Assembly: GCA_029060305.1 (NCBI GenBank) | Contig: JAIDUG010000024.1 | Location: 1 to 64,000, forward strand | DNA from: Ruminococcus sp. | GTDB lineage: Bacteria > Bacillota > Clostridia > Oscillospirales > Ruminococcaceae | Direction: 5' to 3' | DNA: 64,000 nt | Part shown: piece after piece, positions 45,632 through 55,483 of the stretch | Position numbering within the stretch: position 1 is the stretch's first letter | Layout of the letters: each line of letters opens with the position of its first letter | Made by a program: the position numbers and the translations under genes | Notes under the pieces: generated by a model | Databases searched by the model: none | What the model was told of the DNA's origin: nothing | The model's input: the letters and a program-made list of their open reading frames with translations, nothing else

Positions 45632-47536
45632 ATGGAAACAAAACAATTCAAGGCAGAGTCGAAAAGACTTCTTGAAATGATGATTCATTCAATCTATACA
45701 CACAAGGAAATTTTCCTCAGAGAGCTTATTTCAAACGCAAGTGATGCTATCGACAAACTTTATTTCAAGTCGCTTACTGACGATAAAGTCGGTCTTAACA
45801 AGGACGATTTCGCAATATGGATTACAGTGGACAAGGATTCACGTATTCTTAAAATTTCTGATAACGGTATCGGTATGACTGAGGAAGAACTTGAAAATAA
45901 CCTCGGTACTATTGCCAACAGCGGTTCACTGAAATTCAAGAGCGAAAACAAACTTGACGACGACAATCAGATTATAGGACAGTTTGGAGTAGGATTCTAT
46001 TCTGCATTTATGGTCGCAAAGAAAGTGACTGTAATCTCAAAAGCTTACGGCAGTGAAAAGGCTTATCAGTGGGAATCAAAGGGCGTTGACGGTTACACAA
46101 TCACGGAAACTGACAAGAAGAATGTCGGTACTGAAATAATCCTTGAAATCCTTGAGGACACAGAAGATGAAAGTTATTCTGAATTTCTTGAACAGTACAG
46201 AATCAAGTCACTTATAAAGAAGTATTCTGACTATATACGTTTCCCAGTAAAAATGGAAGTTACACACAGCCGACCCGTTGAGATGTCGGAAGAGGACAAG
46301 GAAGCAGGAAAAACTCCTGAATACGAGGAATATATTGAAGTTGAAACCCTTAACAGCATGACACCTCTTTGGAAGAAAAACAAAACGGAACTCAAGGAAG
46401 AAGATTACAAGCACTTCTATACTGAAAAATTCAACGATTACAGCGAACCGCTCCGCTATGCCCACGTAAAGAATGAAGGTACTGCAAACTATAACGCACT
46501 TCTTTATATTCCTGCAAAAGCACCTTTTGACTTCTATTCAAAGGAGTACGAAAAAGGTTTACAGCTTTATTCAAACGGCGTTTTAATTATGGACAAGTGT
46601 GCTGATTTGTTGCCAGATTATTTCAGCTTTGTAAAGGGTCTTGTTGATTCTGAAGACCTTTCGCTGAATATTTCACGTGAAATGCTTCAGCACGACAGAC
46701 AGTTGAAAGCTATTTCAAAGAGTATCGAAAAGACAATAAACAGTGAACTCAAAAAGATGCTCAGAAACGACCGTGAAAAATATGAGGAATTTTGGAAAGC
46801 GTTTGGTTTACAGCTTAAATATGGTGTATACAGCGATTACGGTATGAACAAGGAAAAACTTCAGGATTTATTGCTTTTCACGTCTTCAAAGGAAAAGAAA
46901 CTTGTAACTCTTGAAGAATACGTTACTGGAATGAGAGAAGAACAGAAGTACATTTACTATGCAACGGGTGAAAGCGTTGATAGAATAGAACAGCTTCCGC
47001 AGACTGAACTTGTAAAGGATAATGGCTTTGAGATTCTGTATCTTACTGAAAATATTGACGAATTTGTTGTTAAAACCCTTATGAAATACAAGGAAAAGGA
47101 ATTTAAGTCCGTATCAGCCGAAGATTTGGGTCTTGAAAATACCGAAAAGCAGGAAGAAATCAAGGCTAAGGAAGAAGAAAATGCAGACTTACTGAAAGAA
47201 CTTGCAGAATCACTTGACGGCAAGGTTGCAAAGGTTATTCTTTCGCACAGACTTAAATCTCACCCAGTGTGTCTTACAAGCGAGGGAGAAATTTCACTCG
47301 AAATGGAAAAAGTATTCAACTCAATGCCCACTGGTCAGAAGATAACCGCACAGAGAGTACTCGAAATCAATCCCGAACACGAAATTTTTACAAAACTCCA
47401 GTCAATCAGCACTTCCGGCGACAGAGACAAACTCGGCAAGTATGCTAAACTTCTTTATAGTCAGGCACTTCTCATTGAGGGTATGGCTATTGAAAACCCT
47501 GTTGAGTTTTCTAATCTTATCTGCGAACTTATGTAA
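45632..47536 (+). CDS. htpG: Molecular chaperone HtpG (Hsp90)
   Basis: [48 protein letters not shown] at 45632. Confidence 0.97.
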   Translation: METKQFKAESKRLLEMMIHSIYTHKEIFLRELISNASDAIDKLYFKSLTDDKVGLNKDDFAIWITVDKDSRILKISDNGIGMTEEELENNLGTIANSGSLKFKSENKLDDDNQIIGQFGVGFYSAFMVAKKVTVISKAYGSEKAYQWESKGVDGYTITETDKKNVGTEIILEILEDTEDESYSEFLEQYRIKSLIKKYSDYIRFPVKMEVTHSRPVEMSEEDKEAGKTPEYEEYIEVETLNSMTPLWKKNKTELKEEDYKHFYTEKFNDYSEPLRYAHVKNEGTANYNALLYIPAKAPFDFYSKEYEKGLQLYSNGVLIMDKCADLLPDYFSFVKGLVDSEDLSLNISREMLQHDRQLKAISKSIEKTINSELKKMLRNDREKYEEFWKAFGLQLKYGVYSDYGMNKEKLQDLLLFTSSKEKKLVTLEEYVTGMREEQKYIYYATGESVDRIEQLPQTELVKDNGFEILYLTENIDEFVVKTLMKYKEKEFKSVSAEDLGLENTEKQEEIKAKEEENADLLKELAESLDGKVAKVILSHRLKSHPVCLTSEGEISLEMEKVFNSMPTGQKITAQRVLEINPEHEIFTKLQSISTSGDRDKLGKYAKLLYSQALLIEGMAIENPVEFSNLICELM

Positions 47537-47544
47537 TATATATA

Positions 47545-47576
47545 ACCGTCATATTCGTATGGCGGTTATTTTTTGA
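47545..47576 (+). terminator. Terminator after htpG
   Basis: AACCGTCATattcgtATGGCGGTTatttttt. Confidence 0.85.
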
Positions 47577-47611
47577 TTATATAATAGTTTTAATTAATTG
47601 CAAAGCAAAAA

Positions 47612-47636
47612 TAAGGGACAGTTAGAATAACCGTCC
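47612..47636 (-). terminator. Terminator of metG
   Basis: GGGACgGTTAttcTAACtGTCCCttatttttg on minus strand. Confidence 0.75.
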
Positions 47637-47645
47637 CATGTTTTT

Positions 47646-49610
47646 TTATCTTATTTTAGAACCTACTGGTACATCGTCGTCAATGAAAATGACTTTACAA
47701 CCACCGTCAGCGAGGTCTACCGCACAAATCATTCCGTTGCTTTCAACGCCACAGAGTTTAGCAGGTTTGAGGTTTGCGATAAACTGTACTTTTTTACCGA
47801 TTAAGTCTTCAGGTTTGTAATATTGTGCTATTCCGGAAACAACCTGTCTTCCTCCCATACCGTCGTCAAGCTGTAAACAAAGAAGTTTTTTAGATTTCTT
47901 TACTTTTTCGCACGATATGATTTTAGCAACACGGATTTCTACTTTTGCAAAATCGTCAATTTCTATTTCCGGAGCGAGTTCAATTTTTTCAGCAGGTTTT
48001 TCTTCTGCTGAAAGTGCGGACTGCGCTTTTTCCATATTATTTTTTATGATGTTGTTGAGTTCTTCAATTTCCTTTTCAACGTCGATTCTCGGGAAAAGTA
48101 TTCCACCCTTATGGACTGTAACATCAGCAGGAAGTACGCCGAATACTGAAAGTTTTTCATAAGTCACATCATCGGGAGTTGCTCCAATCTGTTTCCATAC
48201 TTCCGGCATTGTTGACGGCATAAACGGTGAAAGAAGTCCTGAAATAACTCGTATTGTTTCGAGCAGGTTATAGAGTACAGTTGCAAGACGAGGTTTACAG
48301 TCTTCATTTTTGCCGAGTTTCCAAGGCTCTGTTTCGTCAATATACTTGTTTGCACGGTCAACTGTCAGGAATATTGTTTCAAGAGCTTTTTTTATTTTGG
48401 TTTCAGACATAGCACTGTCCACATCTGCAACAGTCTGAATAACGGTATTTTTAAATTCCGTATCGAGTTCAGTATCTTCACGAATTTCCGGAAGTGTACC
48501 GCCGAAATACTTGTCTGCCATAGCAACAGTACGTGAAACAAGATTTCCGAAACCATTGGCGAGATCTGAATTTATGCGGTTAATCATTATTTCGTTTGAG
48601 AATGAACTGTCAGCACCGAGAGCCATTTCCCTGAGAATATGGTATCTGATAGCATCACAGCCGTAACGTTCACCGAGTACAAACGGGTCTACAACGTTTC
48701 CAAGAGACTTTGACATTTTTTCACCGTTGAAAGTAATCCAGCCGTGTACAGCGAGGTGTTTCGGGAGCGGAAGGTCAAGTGCCATAAGCATTGCGGGCCA
48801 TATGATAGCATGAAAACGCATAATATCTTTTGCAACCATATGAATATCAGCAGGCCAGTATTTACTGAACTCATCAGGGCGTGAATTCTGATAGCCGAGT
48901 GCGGAAATATAGTTGGAAAGTGCGTCAATCCATACATATACAACGTGCTTGTCGTCGAAAGTTACAGGAATACCCCATTTGAAAGTTGTTCTTGAAACGC
49001 ATAAATCCTCAAGTCCGGCTTTTATGAAGTTATTCACCAACTCAACGGCACGTGTCTTTGGCTGGAGGTAGTCTGTTTCAGTGAGGAGTTTTTCTATTCT
49101 GTCTGCAAAAGGTGACATCTTAAAGAAATACGCTTCTTCTTTTGCAAATGTTACAGGTCGGTGACATTCAGGACAACAGCCGTTTTCGTCAAGCTGAGAG
49201 TCTGTCCAGAAACTTTCGCATGGGGTACAGTATTTGCCGGAGTATTCGCCTTTGTAAATATATCCATTGTCGTAAAGGTCTCTGAAAATCTTCTGAACAC
49301 TTTCAATGTGATAATCGTCAGTAGTTCTTATAAAGTGGTCGTAATCAATGTTCATATACTTCCAGAGTTTCTTGAAAGTGCCGACGATTTCGTCAACGTA
49401 CTCTTTCGGAGTAATGCCCTTTTCAGAGGCTTTCTGTTCGATTTTGAGACCGTGTTCGTCCGTACCTGTGAGGAATTTCACGTCATATCCCTGCATACGC
49501 TTGTAACGTGCTATCGAATCACAGGCGACGGTCGTATAACAGTGACCGATATGAGGATTGCCGGACGGGTAGTATATCGGTGTGGTAATGTAGAATGGTT
49601 TCTTTGACAT
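47646..49610 (-). CDS. metG: Methionyl-tRNA synthetase with C-terminal tRNA-binding domain
   Basis: TTPIYYPSGNPHIGHCYTT, KMSKSLGNVVDP, C-terminal FAKVEIRVAKIISCEKV..KKLLCLQLDDG. Confidence 0.97.
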   Translation of the reverse strand: MSKKPFYITTPIYYPSGNPHIGHCYTTVACDSIARYKRMQGYDVKFLTGTDEHGLKIEQKASEKGITPKEYVDEIVGTFKKLWKYMNIDYDHFIRTTDDYHIESVQKIFRDLYDNGYIYKGEYSGKYCTPCESFWTDSQLDENGCCPECHRPVTFAKEEAYFFKMSPFADRIEKLLTETDYLQPKTRAVELVNNFIKAGLEDLCVSRTTFKWGIPVTFDDKHVVYVWIDALSNYISALGYQNSRPDEFSKYWPADIHMVAKDIMRFHAIIWPAMLMALDLPLPKHLAVHGWITFNGEKMSKSLGNVVDPFVLGERYGCDAIRYHILREMALGADSSFSNEIMINRINSDLANGFGNLVSRTVAMADKYFGGTLPEIREDTELDTEFKNTVIQTVADVDSAMSETKIKKALETIFLTVDRANKYIDETEPWKLGKNEDCKPRLATVLYNLLETIRVISGLLSPFMPSTMPEVWKQIGATPDDVTYEKLSVFGVLPADVTVHKGGILFPRIDVEKEIEELNNIIKNNMEKAQSALSAEEKPAEKIELAPEIEIDDFAKVEIRVAKIISCEKVKKSKKLLCLQLDDGMGGRQVVSGIAQYYKPEDLIGKKVQFIANLKPAKLCGVESNGMICAVDLADGGCKVIFIDDDVPVGSKIR

Positions 49611-49832
49611 TATAAACAGCTCCAATCTTTAGTATTTGCATTTGTGCAATCTTATTATACTACATTTTCCGGAATTTGTCACGTATTTTAAAAAAATTAA
49701 TTTCCGCCGGTGATATACGACGGAAATTTTTTTGTTTTCAGAACATTTATTGGTGTATCTTTTATTGTCTTTTGTTTTTTAAAAAAATATTTATGAATGA
49801 ATCCCTCGTAAAAACAGGATTTATTTTATATA

Positions 49833-49861
49833 TTGACATTATTGGAATTTTATGATATAAT
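49833..49861 (+). promoter_or_regulatory. Perfect consensus sigma-A promoter
   Basis: TTGACA-17 bp-TATAAT, upstream of 49889..50653. Confidence 0.88.
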
Positions 49862-49888
49862 GAAAAAAAGGATACAGGAGGAGTTATT

Positions 49889-50653
49889 ATGCCGTTTGTT
49901 GAAGCAAAATGTACGAACTGCGGAGGTCCTCTGTCAGTTGATAACGTAAAACATATATGGATTTGTAATTATTGTAATACACATTTTATATTTGAAAAGT
50001 TAACAAAAGATTATGATAACGCAAATAATTTAAATTTTTTTGGCGTAAGAGAATCTGATTTTATTGTCAGGGATAAATTACTTGAAAAGGATATAGGCGA
50101 AAGCAGAAAAATTGTTATTCCAAATAGTGTAACAAATATGAGCAGTGCTTTTGAAAATTTTACATCAATAGAATCTGTAACTATTCCGAATAGTGTAAAA
50201 AATATGAAATATGCTTTTTGCGGTTATACATCATTGAAATATGTAGATATTCAATATGGTATAACAGATATTAGTCATGCTTTTAAAGGTTGTACCTCGT
50301 TGAAATCTGTAACAATTCCAGATAGTGTGAAAAAAATGGAATATGCTTTTTATGGTTGCACATCATTGAAATCTGTAACAATTCCGGATAGTGTAACGAA
50401 TATATGGGGAGCTTTTAAGAGTTGTACATCTTTGAAATCTATAAAAATTCCGAGAAGTATAAATTATATTTGGAATTCTGATTTTGAGGGTTGTTATAAT
50501 TTAACTGACATAGATTATCCATATTTAAGTAAATTTGCAGATTGTTTCCCTGCTATTAAAGAACGTAAAAAAAAAGGACTTTGTATATATTGCGGAGGAA
50601 CATTCTCTTTTTTTGGAAAGTGCAAATTATGCGGAAAAAAGAAGAATTATTAA
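49889..50653 (+). CDS. Leucine-rich-repeat (BspA/LRR_5-like) protein bracketed by zinc ribbons
   Basis: N-term CTNCGG..CNYCN; repeats TSLKSVTIPDSVKKMEYAFYGC; C-term CIYCGG..CKLCGKKK. Confidence 0.8.
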   Translation: MPFVEAKCTNCGGPLSVDNVKHIWICNYCNTHFIFEKLTKDYDNANNLNFFGVRESDFIVRDKLLEKDIGESRKIVIPNSVTNMSSAFENFTSIESVTIPNSVKNMKYAFCGYTSLKYVDIQYGITDISHAFKGCTSLKSVTIPDSVKKMEYAFYGCTSLKSVTIPDSVTNIWGAFKSCTSLKSIKIPRSINYIWNSDFEGCYNLTDIDYPYLSKFADCFPAIKERKKKGLCIYCGGTFSFFGKCKLCGKKKNY

Positions 50654-50665
50654 TTTAATGACATA

Positions 50666-50699
50666 AAAAAAGACTTCCCGAAAAGAGAAGTCTTTTTAT
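50666..50699. terminator. Bidirectional terminator
   Basis: aaaaAAGACTTCccgaaaagaGAAGTCTTttta. Confidence 0.85.
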
Positions 50700-50784
50700 T
50701 GGTGCGAGTAATGGGACTTGAACCCATACGTCCTTCGACACACGCCCCTCAAACGTGCCTGTCTGCCTATTCCAGCACACTCGC
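50700..50784 (-). tRNA. tRNA-Leu (anticodon GAG)
   Basis: Minus strand GCGAGTG...TTGAGGG loop, long variable arm, GGGTTCAAGTCCC T arm, ACTCGCACCA. Confidence 0.9.
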
Positions 50785-50859
50785 ATTGCAGTATAATCAG
50801 ATTTACAAGGGGCTTTTCATCTGACTGCTTTAATATTATATCACATAAAAAACGATTTG

Positions 50860-51342
50860 TCAAGAGTTTTTTGAAATTTTTTTGAAAATTTTTTTCTGTT
50901 CTCTTAATTTTCGGAAAAACAGGGACAAAATGTCCTTGCAGTCATTTTCCATTACACCGCCTACTATTTCCGGAGTATAGTTATAAGGCAGTTCAAATAT
51001 TTTCTGCACCGATACCGCTGAACCGCTTTTCAGGTCATAAGCTCCGAAAATAACGTCATCAATCCGTGCGTTTATGATAGCACCGCAACACATAGGACAA
51101 GGTTCAAGTGTGATATAGATAGCACATTCCGGCAGTCTCCACCCTCCGAGAGTACGGCAAGCCATATCTATTGCGATGATTTCAGCGTGTGCGAGGGCGT
51201 TTTTGCTTTTTTCACGCATATTCCGCCCCTCTCCGACAATTTCACCTGTAGTTTTCTTTACAACAACCGCTCCTATCGGTACTTCTCCCTCACTTGCGGA
51301 GAGTTCGGCAAGTTCAATTGCTCTTTTCATATATTTTTCCAT
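50860..51342 (-). CDS. tadA: tRNA adenosine(34) deaminase
   Basis: ALAHAEIIAIDMACRTLGGWRLPECAIYITLEPCPMCCGAIINARI. Confidence 0.95.
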   Translation of the reverse strand: MEKYMKRAIELAELSASEGEVPIGAVVVKKTTGEIVGEGRNMREKSKNALAHAEIIAIDMACRTLGGWRLPECAIYITLEPCPMCCGAIINARIDDVIFGAYDLKSGSAVSVQKIFELPYNYTPEIVGGVMENDCKDILSLFFRKLREQKKIFKKISKNS

Positions 51343-51358
51343 AACGACAAAACTTCTC

Positions 51359-52573
51359 CTAATAGATTATTTTTATAACGGCGGAAATAAGACATACAAT
51401 CATTACCGCCATAAAAGGAAACGATTTGAAAGAATATATAATACGTTCTTTCATTGATATTTCGGAAATATATTCCGCAAGGTAACGTCTGCCCTTGTGT
51501 TTTTTTGTAATATTTAATATTATTAATATAATGATACTTACAAGAAAAATACCTGTCATTATAAGATTTCTGATGAAGAACATATTTTCTGAAGTGTTAG
51601 CCTCAATTATTACAATAGTAAGCTGATACATTTTGAAAACAGTGTTTACCGCAAAAGCCGTGAATATTGAACCGCTTTTTAGCATACCGACGGAAGCTAT
51701 TATGGAAATCAGCAGGGCTTCCGGCATATCCTGAAAACTTTGCGTAAGAAGTGCTGACATTACGGAAGTGACGATAACAGCGAAAATATCTCCGAACTGT
51801 CTCAGCACGGAAAAAATAGCTCCTCTGAAAAGTATTTCAGTAGATACTGACATTATAATAACGTCAAATATTGTATAGATAATATATTCTGACTGCCCCC
51901 ATACTGAAATATCTGTATCTATGTTTTTGAAGTATGAATATATTTCTTTTACACTACTTGAATATGCATCAGGAATGCTTATTATAGTACATACAATAAG
52001 TGACATTGCAATTGTGCTTATCAGTTCGGCGGGGTGATTCATTGTACTCATAAATTCGACTCGGAAAGGCATTTTCATATTGCGGTGTATATATAAAGCC
52101 GGAATATATATTTTCAGGAGCGTTATTATAATCATAGTCGTGACGATTTCTATACTTCCGCCATAACAGGGCGTACTGAAAAAAGTTGTATGTATGTTCA
52201 CGCCCATAACGTCAAGAAGATATATAATCATTTTTCCGATTATATTTTCAATAGTAATCCACATAAGCATTGCAGACCCGATTATAAAAAAAATCCTGCT
52301 TATCGTTTCACATTCCGATACAGCAGGAGAATTTTTTACAAAGCCTTTACCGTCTATGAAAATACTTTCTTTTTTATTTACAGAAAAGTTGAATGCAAAA
52401 GGATTATTTTTATTTTTCCGCCATTTTCTGAAACTTCTGTTGTAAATTTCGTTCTGCGTTGAATAGTCAAATTCCTCAACAACGTCTATAATAGTTTTTT
52501 CCGTATTGTTGCCAACATTCATAAAATCCCCCCTGATACTGTTTGTGGTATATTTTATCATAAATTTTCGCAT
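51359..52573 (-). CDS. CPBP family intramembrane protease-like protein
   Basis: Multi-TM with VSTEILFRGAIFSVLRQFGDIFAVIVTSVMSALLT (ExxxR-like motif; H motifs weak). Confidence 0.7.
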   Translation of the reverse strand: MRKFMIKYTTNSIRGDFMNVGNNTEKTIIDVVEEFDYSTQNEIYNRSFRKWRKNKNNPFAFNFSVNKKESIFIDGKGFVKNSPAVSECETISRIFFIIGSAMLMWITIENIIGKMIIYLLDVMGVNIHTTFFSTPCYGGSIEIVTTMIIITLLKIYIPALYIHRNMKMPFRVEFMSTMNHPAELISTIAMSLIVCTIISIPDAYSSSVKEIYSYFKNIDTDISVWGQSEYIIYTIFDVIIMSVSTEILFRGAIFSVLRQFGDIFAVIVTSVMSALLTQSFQDMPEALLISIIASVGMLKSGSIFTAFAVNTVFKMYQLTIVIIEANTSENMFFIRNLIMTGIFLVSIIILIILNITKKHKGRRYLAEYISEISMKERIIYSFKSFPFMAVMIVCLISAVIKIIY

Positions 52574-52625
52574 TTAGTGTTATTATTTTAGTGGTATTAT
52601 CCTAATATTCTGTTAATCAGTAAAA

Positions 52626-53438
52626 TTATATATGCTTTGGCAGTTTCAGAAGTGCGTGTGCGTTTCTGAAAAAAATTTTTTCCTTTTCTTCTTCGGAAAG
52701 CGGAAGTCTTTGTATCATATTTATTTCGTTTGCCGGATTATCCCACGGACAGTCACTTCCGAAAAGTATCCTGTCAGTACCGTGATTTCTTATAATCCTT
52801 AAAAGCTGTTTTTCGTCTATACCGAAACTCGCAATAACACTTATATCAAGCCATAGATTCGGAAATTTTCCTGCGAGGTATTTTTCAACGTCGTCCCATA
52901 CGTTTATACCGCCGAGGTGTGCAACTACAAATTTCAGTTCCGTTACTTTTCCGACAGCTTTTGCCATACGTTCCGGAGTACAGCGGATTTCAGAATCTCC
53001 GAAATAGTCCCATCCACCGTGGAATACTGCAATCAGTCCGGCTTGTGCGATTTTTTCATATATCGGAAACATTCTCTCCTCGTCAGGAAAGAAGTGCTGA
53101 TATTCAGAATGGAATTTTACTCCGTAAAGTCCGAGTGATTTTATGCGGTCTATTTCCTCAATGGCATTATCTGAATCGGGGTGAATAGTTCCGCAAGAAT
53201 ACAGACCATTTCCCATTACTTCAGAAGCCCAGTTGTTTATAGTAGTCTGCTGAGAGGGTTTTGTTGCTACCGGTAACAAAAGAAATTCTTTTATATTGTT
53301 TCTTTCCATTGTTTCACGGAGACCTTTTATAGTACCATCATTTTCGGGAATTTTTCCGCTTGTTTCTGAAAGTTTCGATAATGCACGTTCTGCAATTTTG
53401 TCAGTAAATGCGTGTGTGTGAAAGTCGAAATACTCCAT
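52626..53438 (-). CDS. Amidohydrolase 2 family TIM-barrel hydrolase
   Basis: YFDFHTHAF, GVKFHSEYQHF, FVVAHLGG, ILFGSDCPWDNP. Confidence 0.92.
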   Translation of the reverse strand: MEYFDFHTHAFTDKIAERALSKLSETSGKIPENDGTIKGLRETMERNNIKEFLLLPVATKPSQQTTINNWASEVMGNGLYSCGTIHPDSDNAIEEIDRIKSLGLYGVKFHSEYQHFFPDEERMFPIYEKIAQAGLIAVFHGGWDYFGDSEIRCTPERMAKAVGKVTELKFVVAHLGGINVWDDVEKYLAGKFPNLWLDISVIASFGIDEKQLLRIIRNHGTDRILFGSDCPWDNPANEINMIQRLPLSEEEKEKIFFRNAHALLKLPKHI

Positions 53439-53468
53439 AATAAAATCACTCCATTATAAACTCCTTAT

Positions 53469-53909
53469 TTAGAATGTCATACGATATATGACGATAGCCG
53501 AAATCACAATAAATACACTTACCGAAAAACCTATTACACACGTTGCAAAAGCAAAGCGGTCATAAACGCATTTCATTCGTGCATTTAAACGGACGTGATA
53601 TTTTCTGTCTTTTCTGTAGAGAGTGTCCAGAAATATTCCCTCAGCCGGAAATACACACGGATATTCCACACCGTCAACTATATAATATGCTGTTCGGAAT
53701 TTATTGTTTTTTGGTCTGTCTATTCTTGAAAAATATGCTTCATGTTTTTTTGAAAACAGCAGGCGTATGAAAAAATATAAGAACAGTAATACCATTGCAA
53801 AAATAATAAGTCCGATAACAGCAAGTATTCCTGTAATAATCATTTCTGTACTTACCTGAAATATTATACAAAGTACAGCTATTACCGCAACAACAAGTAT
53901 AAATTCCAT
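53469..53909 (-). CDS. Hypothetical membrane protein
   Basis: 146-aa ORF with N- and C-terminal TM segments. Confidence 0.5.
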   Translation of the reverse strand: MEFILVVAVIAVLCIIFQVSTEMIITGILAVIGLIIFAMVLLFLYFFIRLLFSKKHEAYFSRIDRPKNNKFRTAYYIVDGVEYPCVFPAEGIFLDTLYRKDRKYHVRLNARMKCVYDRFAFATCVIGFSVSVFIVISAIVIYRMTF

Positions 53910-54089
53910 TTTTACTCCTCCTGTTTTTTTATATTATAGCATATTAAAACAGTTTCGTCAAACAAAGTTTTCAGAATAATTTTCGTGTATGGTTAATTCT
54001 TTAAAAAAAGGAGACTGTTTCTTGAAAAATGTGATTTTTTGTGTTATTATTATATATGAAATCTTATGAAACGGAGACTTTGAAAAACT

Positions 54090-54632
54090 ATGGATAATTT
54101 TGCAGAACAGCTTGTTAAGAAAAACGAAACGGCTTCCGAAAAAACAAAACGTACTCTTATGACAGTACTGGGAATAGTCGGAACACTTATTTTTCTGGCG
54201 GTCGGAATTTTAACACTTGGTATGCCTTTACTGTCGGTTGTAGGATTTCTGCTGGCGTTGGCTACTGGTTACGGGACTTTTAATATGATACAGTCGTCGT
54301 ATGTGGAATATGAATACGCTTTCACAAACGGCGAGCTTGATATTGACAAGATTATTGCAAAGAAAAAACGTAAGTCCCTTATAAGCATTGAAGTCAACAA
54401 ATTCAACGCTTTCGGCAGATACCGTGACGACCTTGACGAACCGGAAAATATGACTGTTGTAATCAGTTCTGACAACATAGCCTCTCACGAATATTATGCA
54501 GACTTTCAGCACGAGGATTACGGACTGACAAGGCTTGTTTTTGCTCCGGACAGTCGAATGCTTGACAATATCAAAAAGTTTTTGCCTGCAAACGTAAGAA
54601 GTAAGTTTATGAAAGAGGAAAATAATATATGA
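54090..54632 (+). CDS. DUF6106-like membrane protein
   Basis: Two TMs then YVEYEYAFTNGELDIDKIIAKKKRKSL. Confidence 0.65.
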   Translation: MDNFAEQLVKKNETASEKTKRTLMTVLGIVGTLIFLAVGILTLGMPLLSVVGFLLALATGYGTFNMIQSSYVEYEYAFTNGELDIDKIIAKKKRKSLISIEVNKFNAFGRYRDDLDEPENMTVVISSDNIASHEYYADFQHEDYGLTRLVFAPDSRMLDNIKKFLPANVRSKFMKEENNI

Positions 54633-55123
54633 AATGGATTGACGGAAGTGATATTGATATAAAGAGTTTTTCCGGTGAGGAACTCTGTGAAAAACTTTCG
54701 CTTGAAATGTGGGAGCATGAACGTTCAGAATGGCTTGAGTTTGAGGACTTCATTCAGACGGCGTTGTTTATTATTGATTTTGACACTGAGATGAATATGA
54801 ACGGTATATTTACTTTTCTTGAAAACTCAATCGGTCATTACGTTCCGAATATAATAAAAGCGTTCAGAGAGATTGGCGACTACAAAGATGCTGAAATACT
54901 TTCGGAAATATGTCGTCTTGCTCCGCCAGACCTGATAAGAGGGGAGTTTCTTGATAAGGGCTATAATGAATATGATATTTCCGTTTTTGGTGATAACCAT
55001 GAACTGAATCCGGAAGTTGCAGATAAAATTGAATTACTGGAAAGCATATTGTATCTTAACAGCGGTTTTGATATGTGGAGTTTGTTTTATGATTATCTCG
55101 ACAAACAGATTGCTGAATTATAA
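54629..55123 (+). CDS. Hypothetical protein
   Basis: 164-aa ORF overlapping upstream gene by 4 nt. Confidence 0.5.
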   Translation: MKWIDGSDIDIKSFSGEELCEKLSLEMWEHERSEWLEFEDFIQTALFIIDFDTEMNMNGIFTFLENSIGHYVPNIIKAFREIGDYKDAEILSEICRLAPPDLIRGEFLDKGYNEYDISVFGDNHELNPEVADKIELLESILYLNSGFDMWSLFYDYLDKQIAEL

Positions 55124-55135
55124 GGAGAATTTAAT

Positions 55136-55480
55136 ATGAAAATTTTCAGACTGCAACCATTAAGAATTACTTCTGGTTGGACTGTAGTATATAATAACTT
55201 CTCAGAATACGACCCTGAAACAGATAGTCGGAAAGGCAGTTTGGAGTTGTGTGAAGACCTTTTGCAACTGCAAAATCATAATCTGCTTGTTGATTTAGGC
55301 TGGTACGGAGATTTTGACAATGGACAATATATTATGTATATGGTTGATAATACTTTGGAAAATCCGTTTGATAAGCCTTTTGAGAAGTTGGAAACAAGGT
55401 CTAAAAAGGAAGTGCTTTATTATCTTGAATACTGGACAGACTACAACCATTATTATAATTATCTTAAAGGAGAAGTGTAA
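55136..55480 (+). CDS. Hypothetical protein
   Basis: 114-aa ORF with RBS aaggagaa, immediately before nnr. Confidence 0.5.
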   Translation: MKIFRLQPLRITSGWTVVYNNFSEYDPETDSRKGSLELCEDLLQLQNHNLLVDLGWYGDFDNGQYIMYMVDNTLENPFDKPFEKLETRSKKEVLYYLEYWTDYNHYYNYLKGEV

Positions 55481-55483
55481 ACA

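Noticed and set aside
51359-52573. Abortive-infection (Abi) phage-defence gene
   Set aside because: CPBP-like membrane protein only; no defence-island neighbours, so a defence role is unsupported
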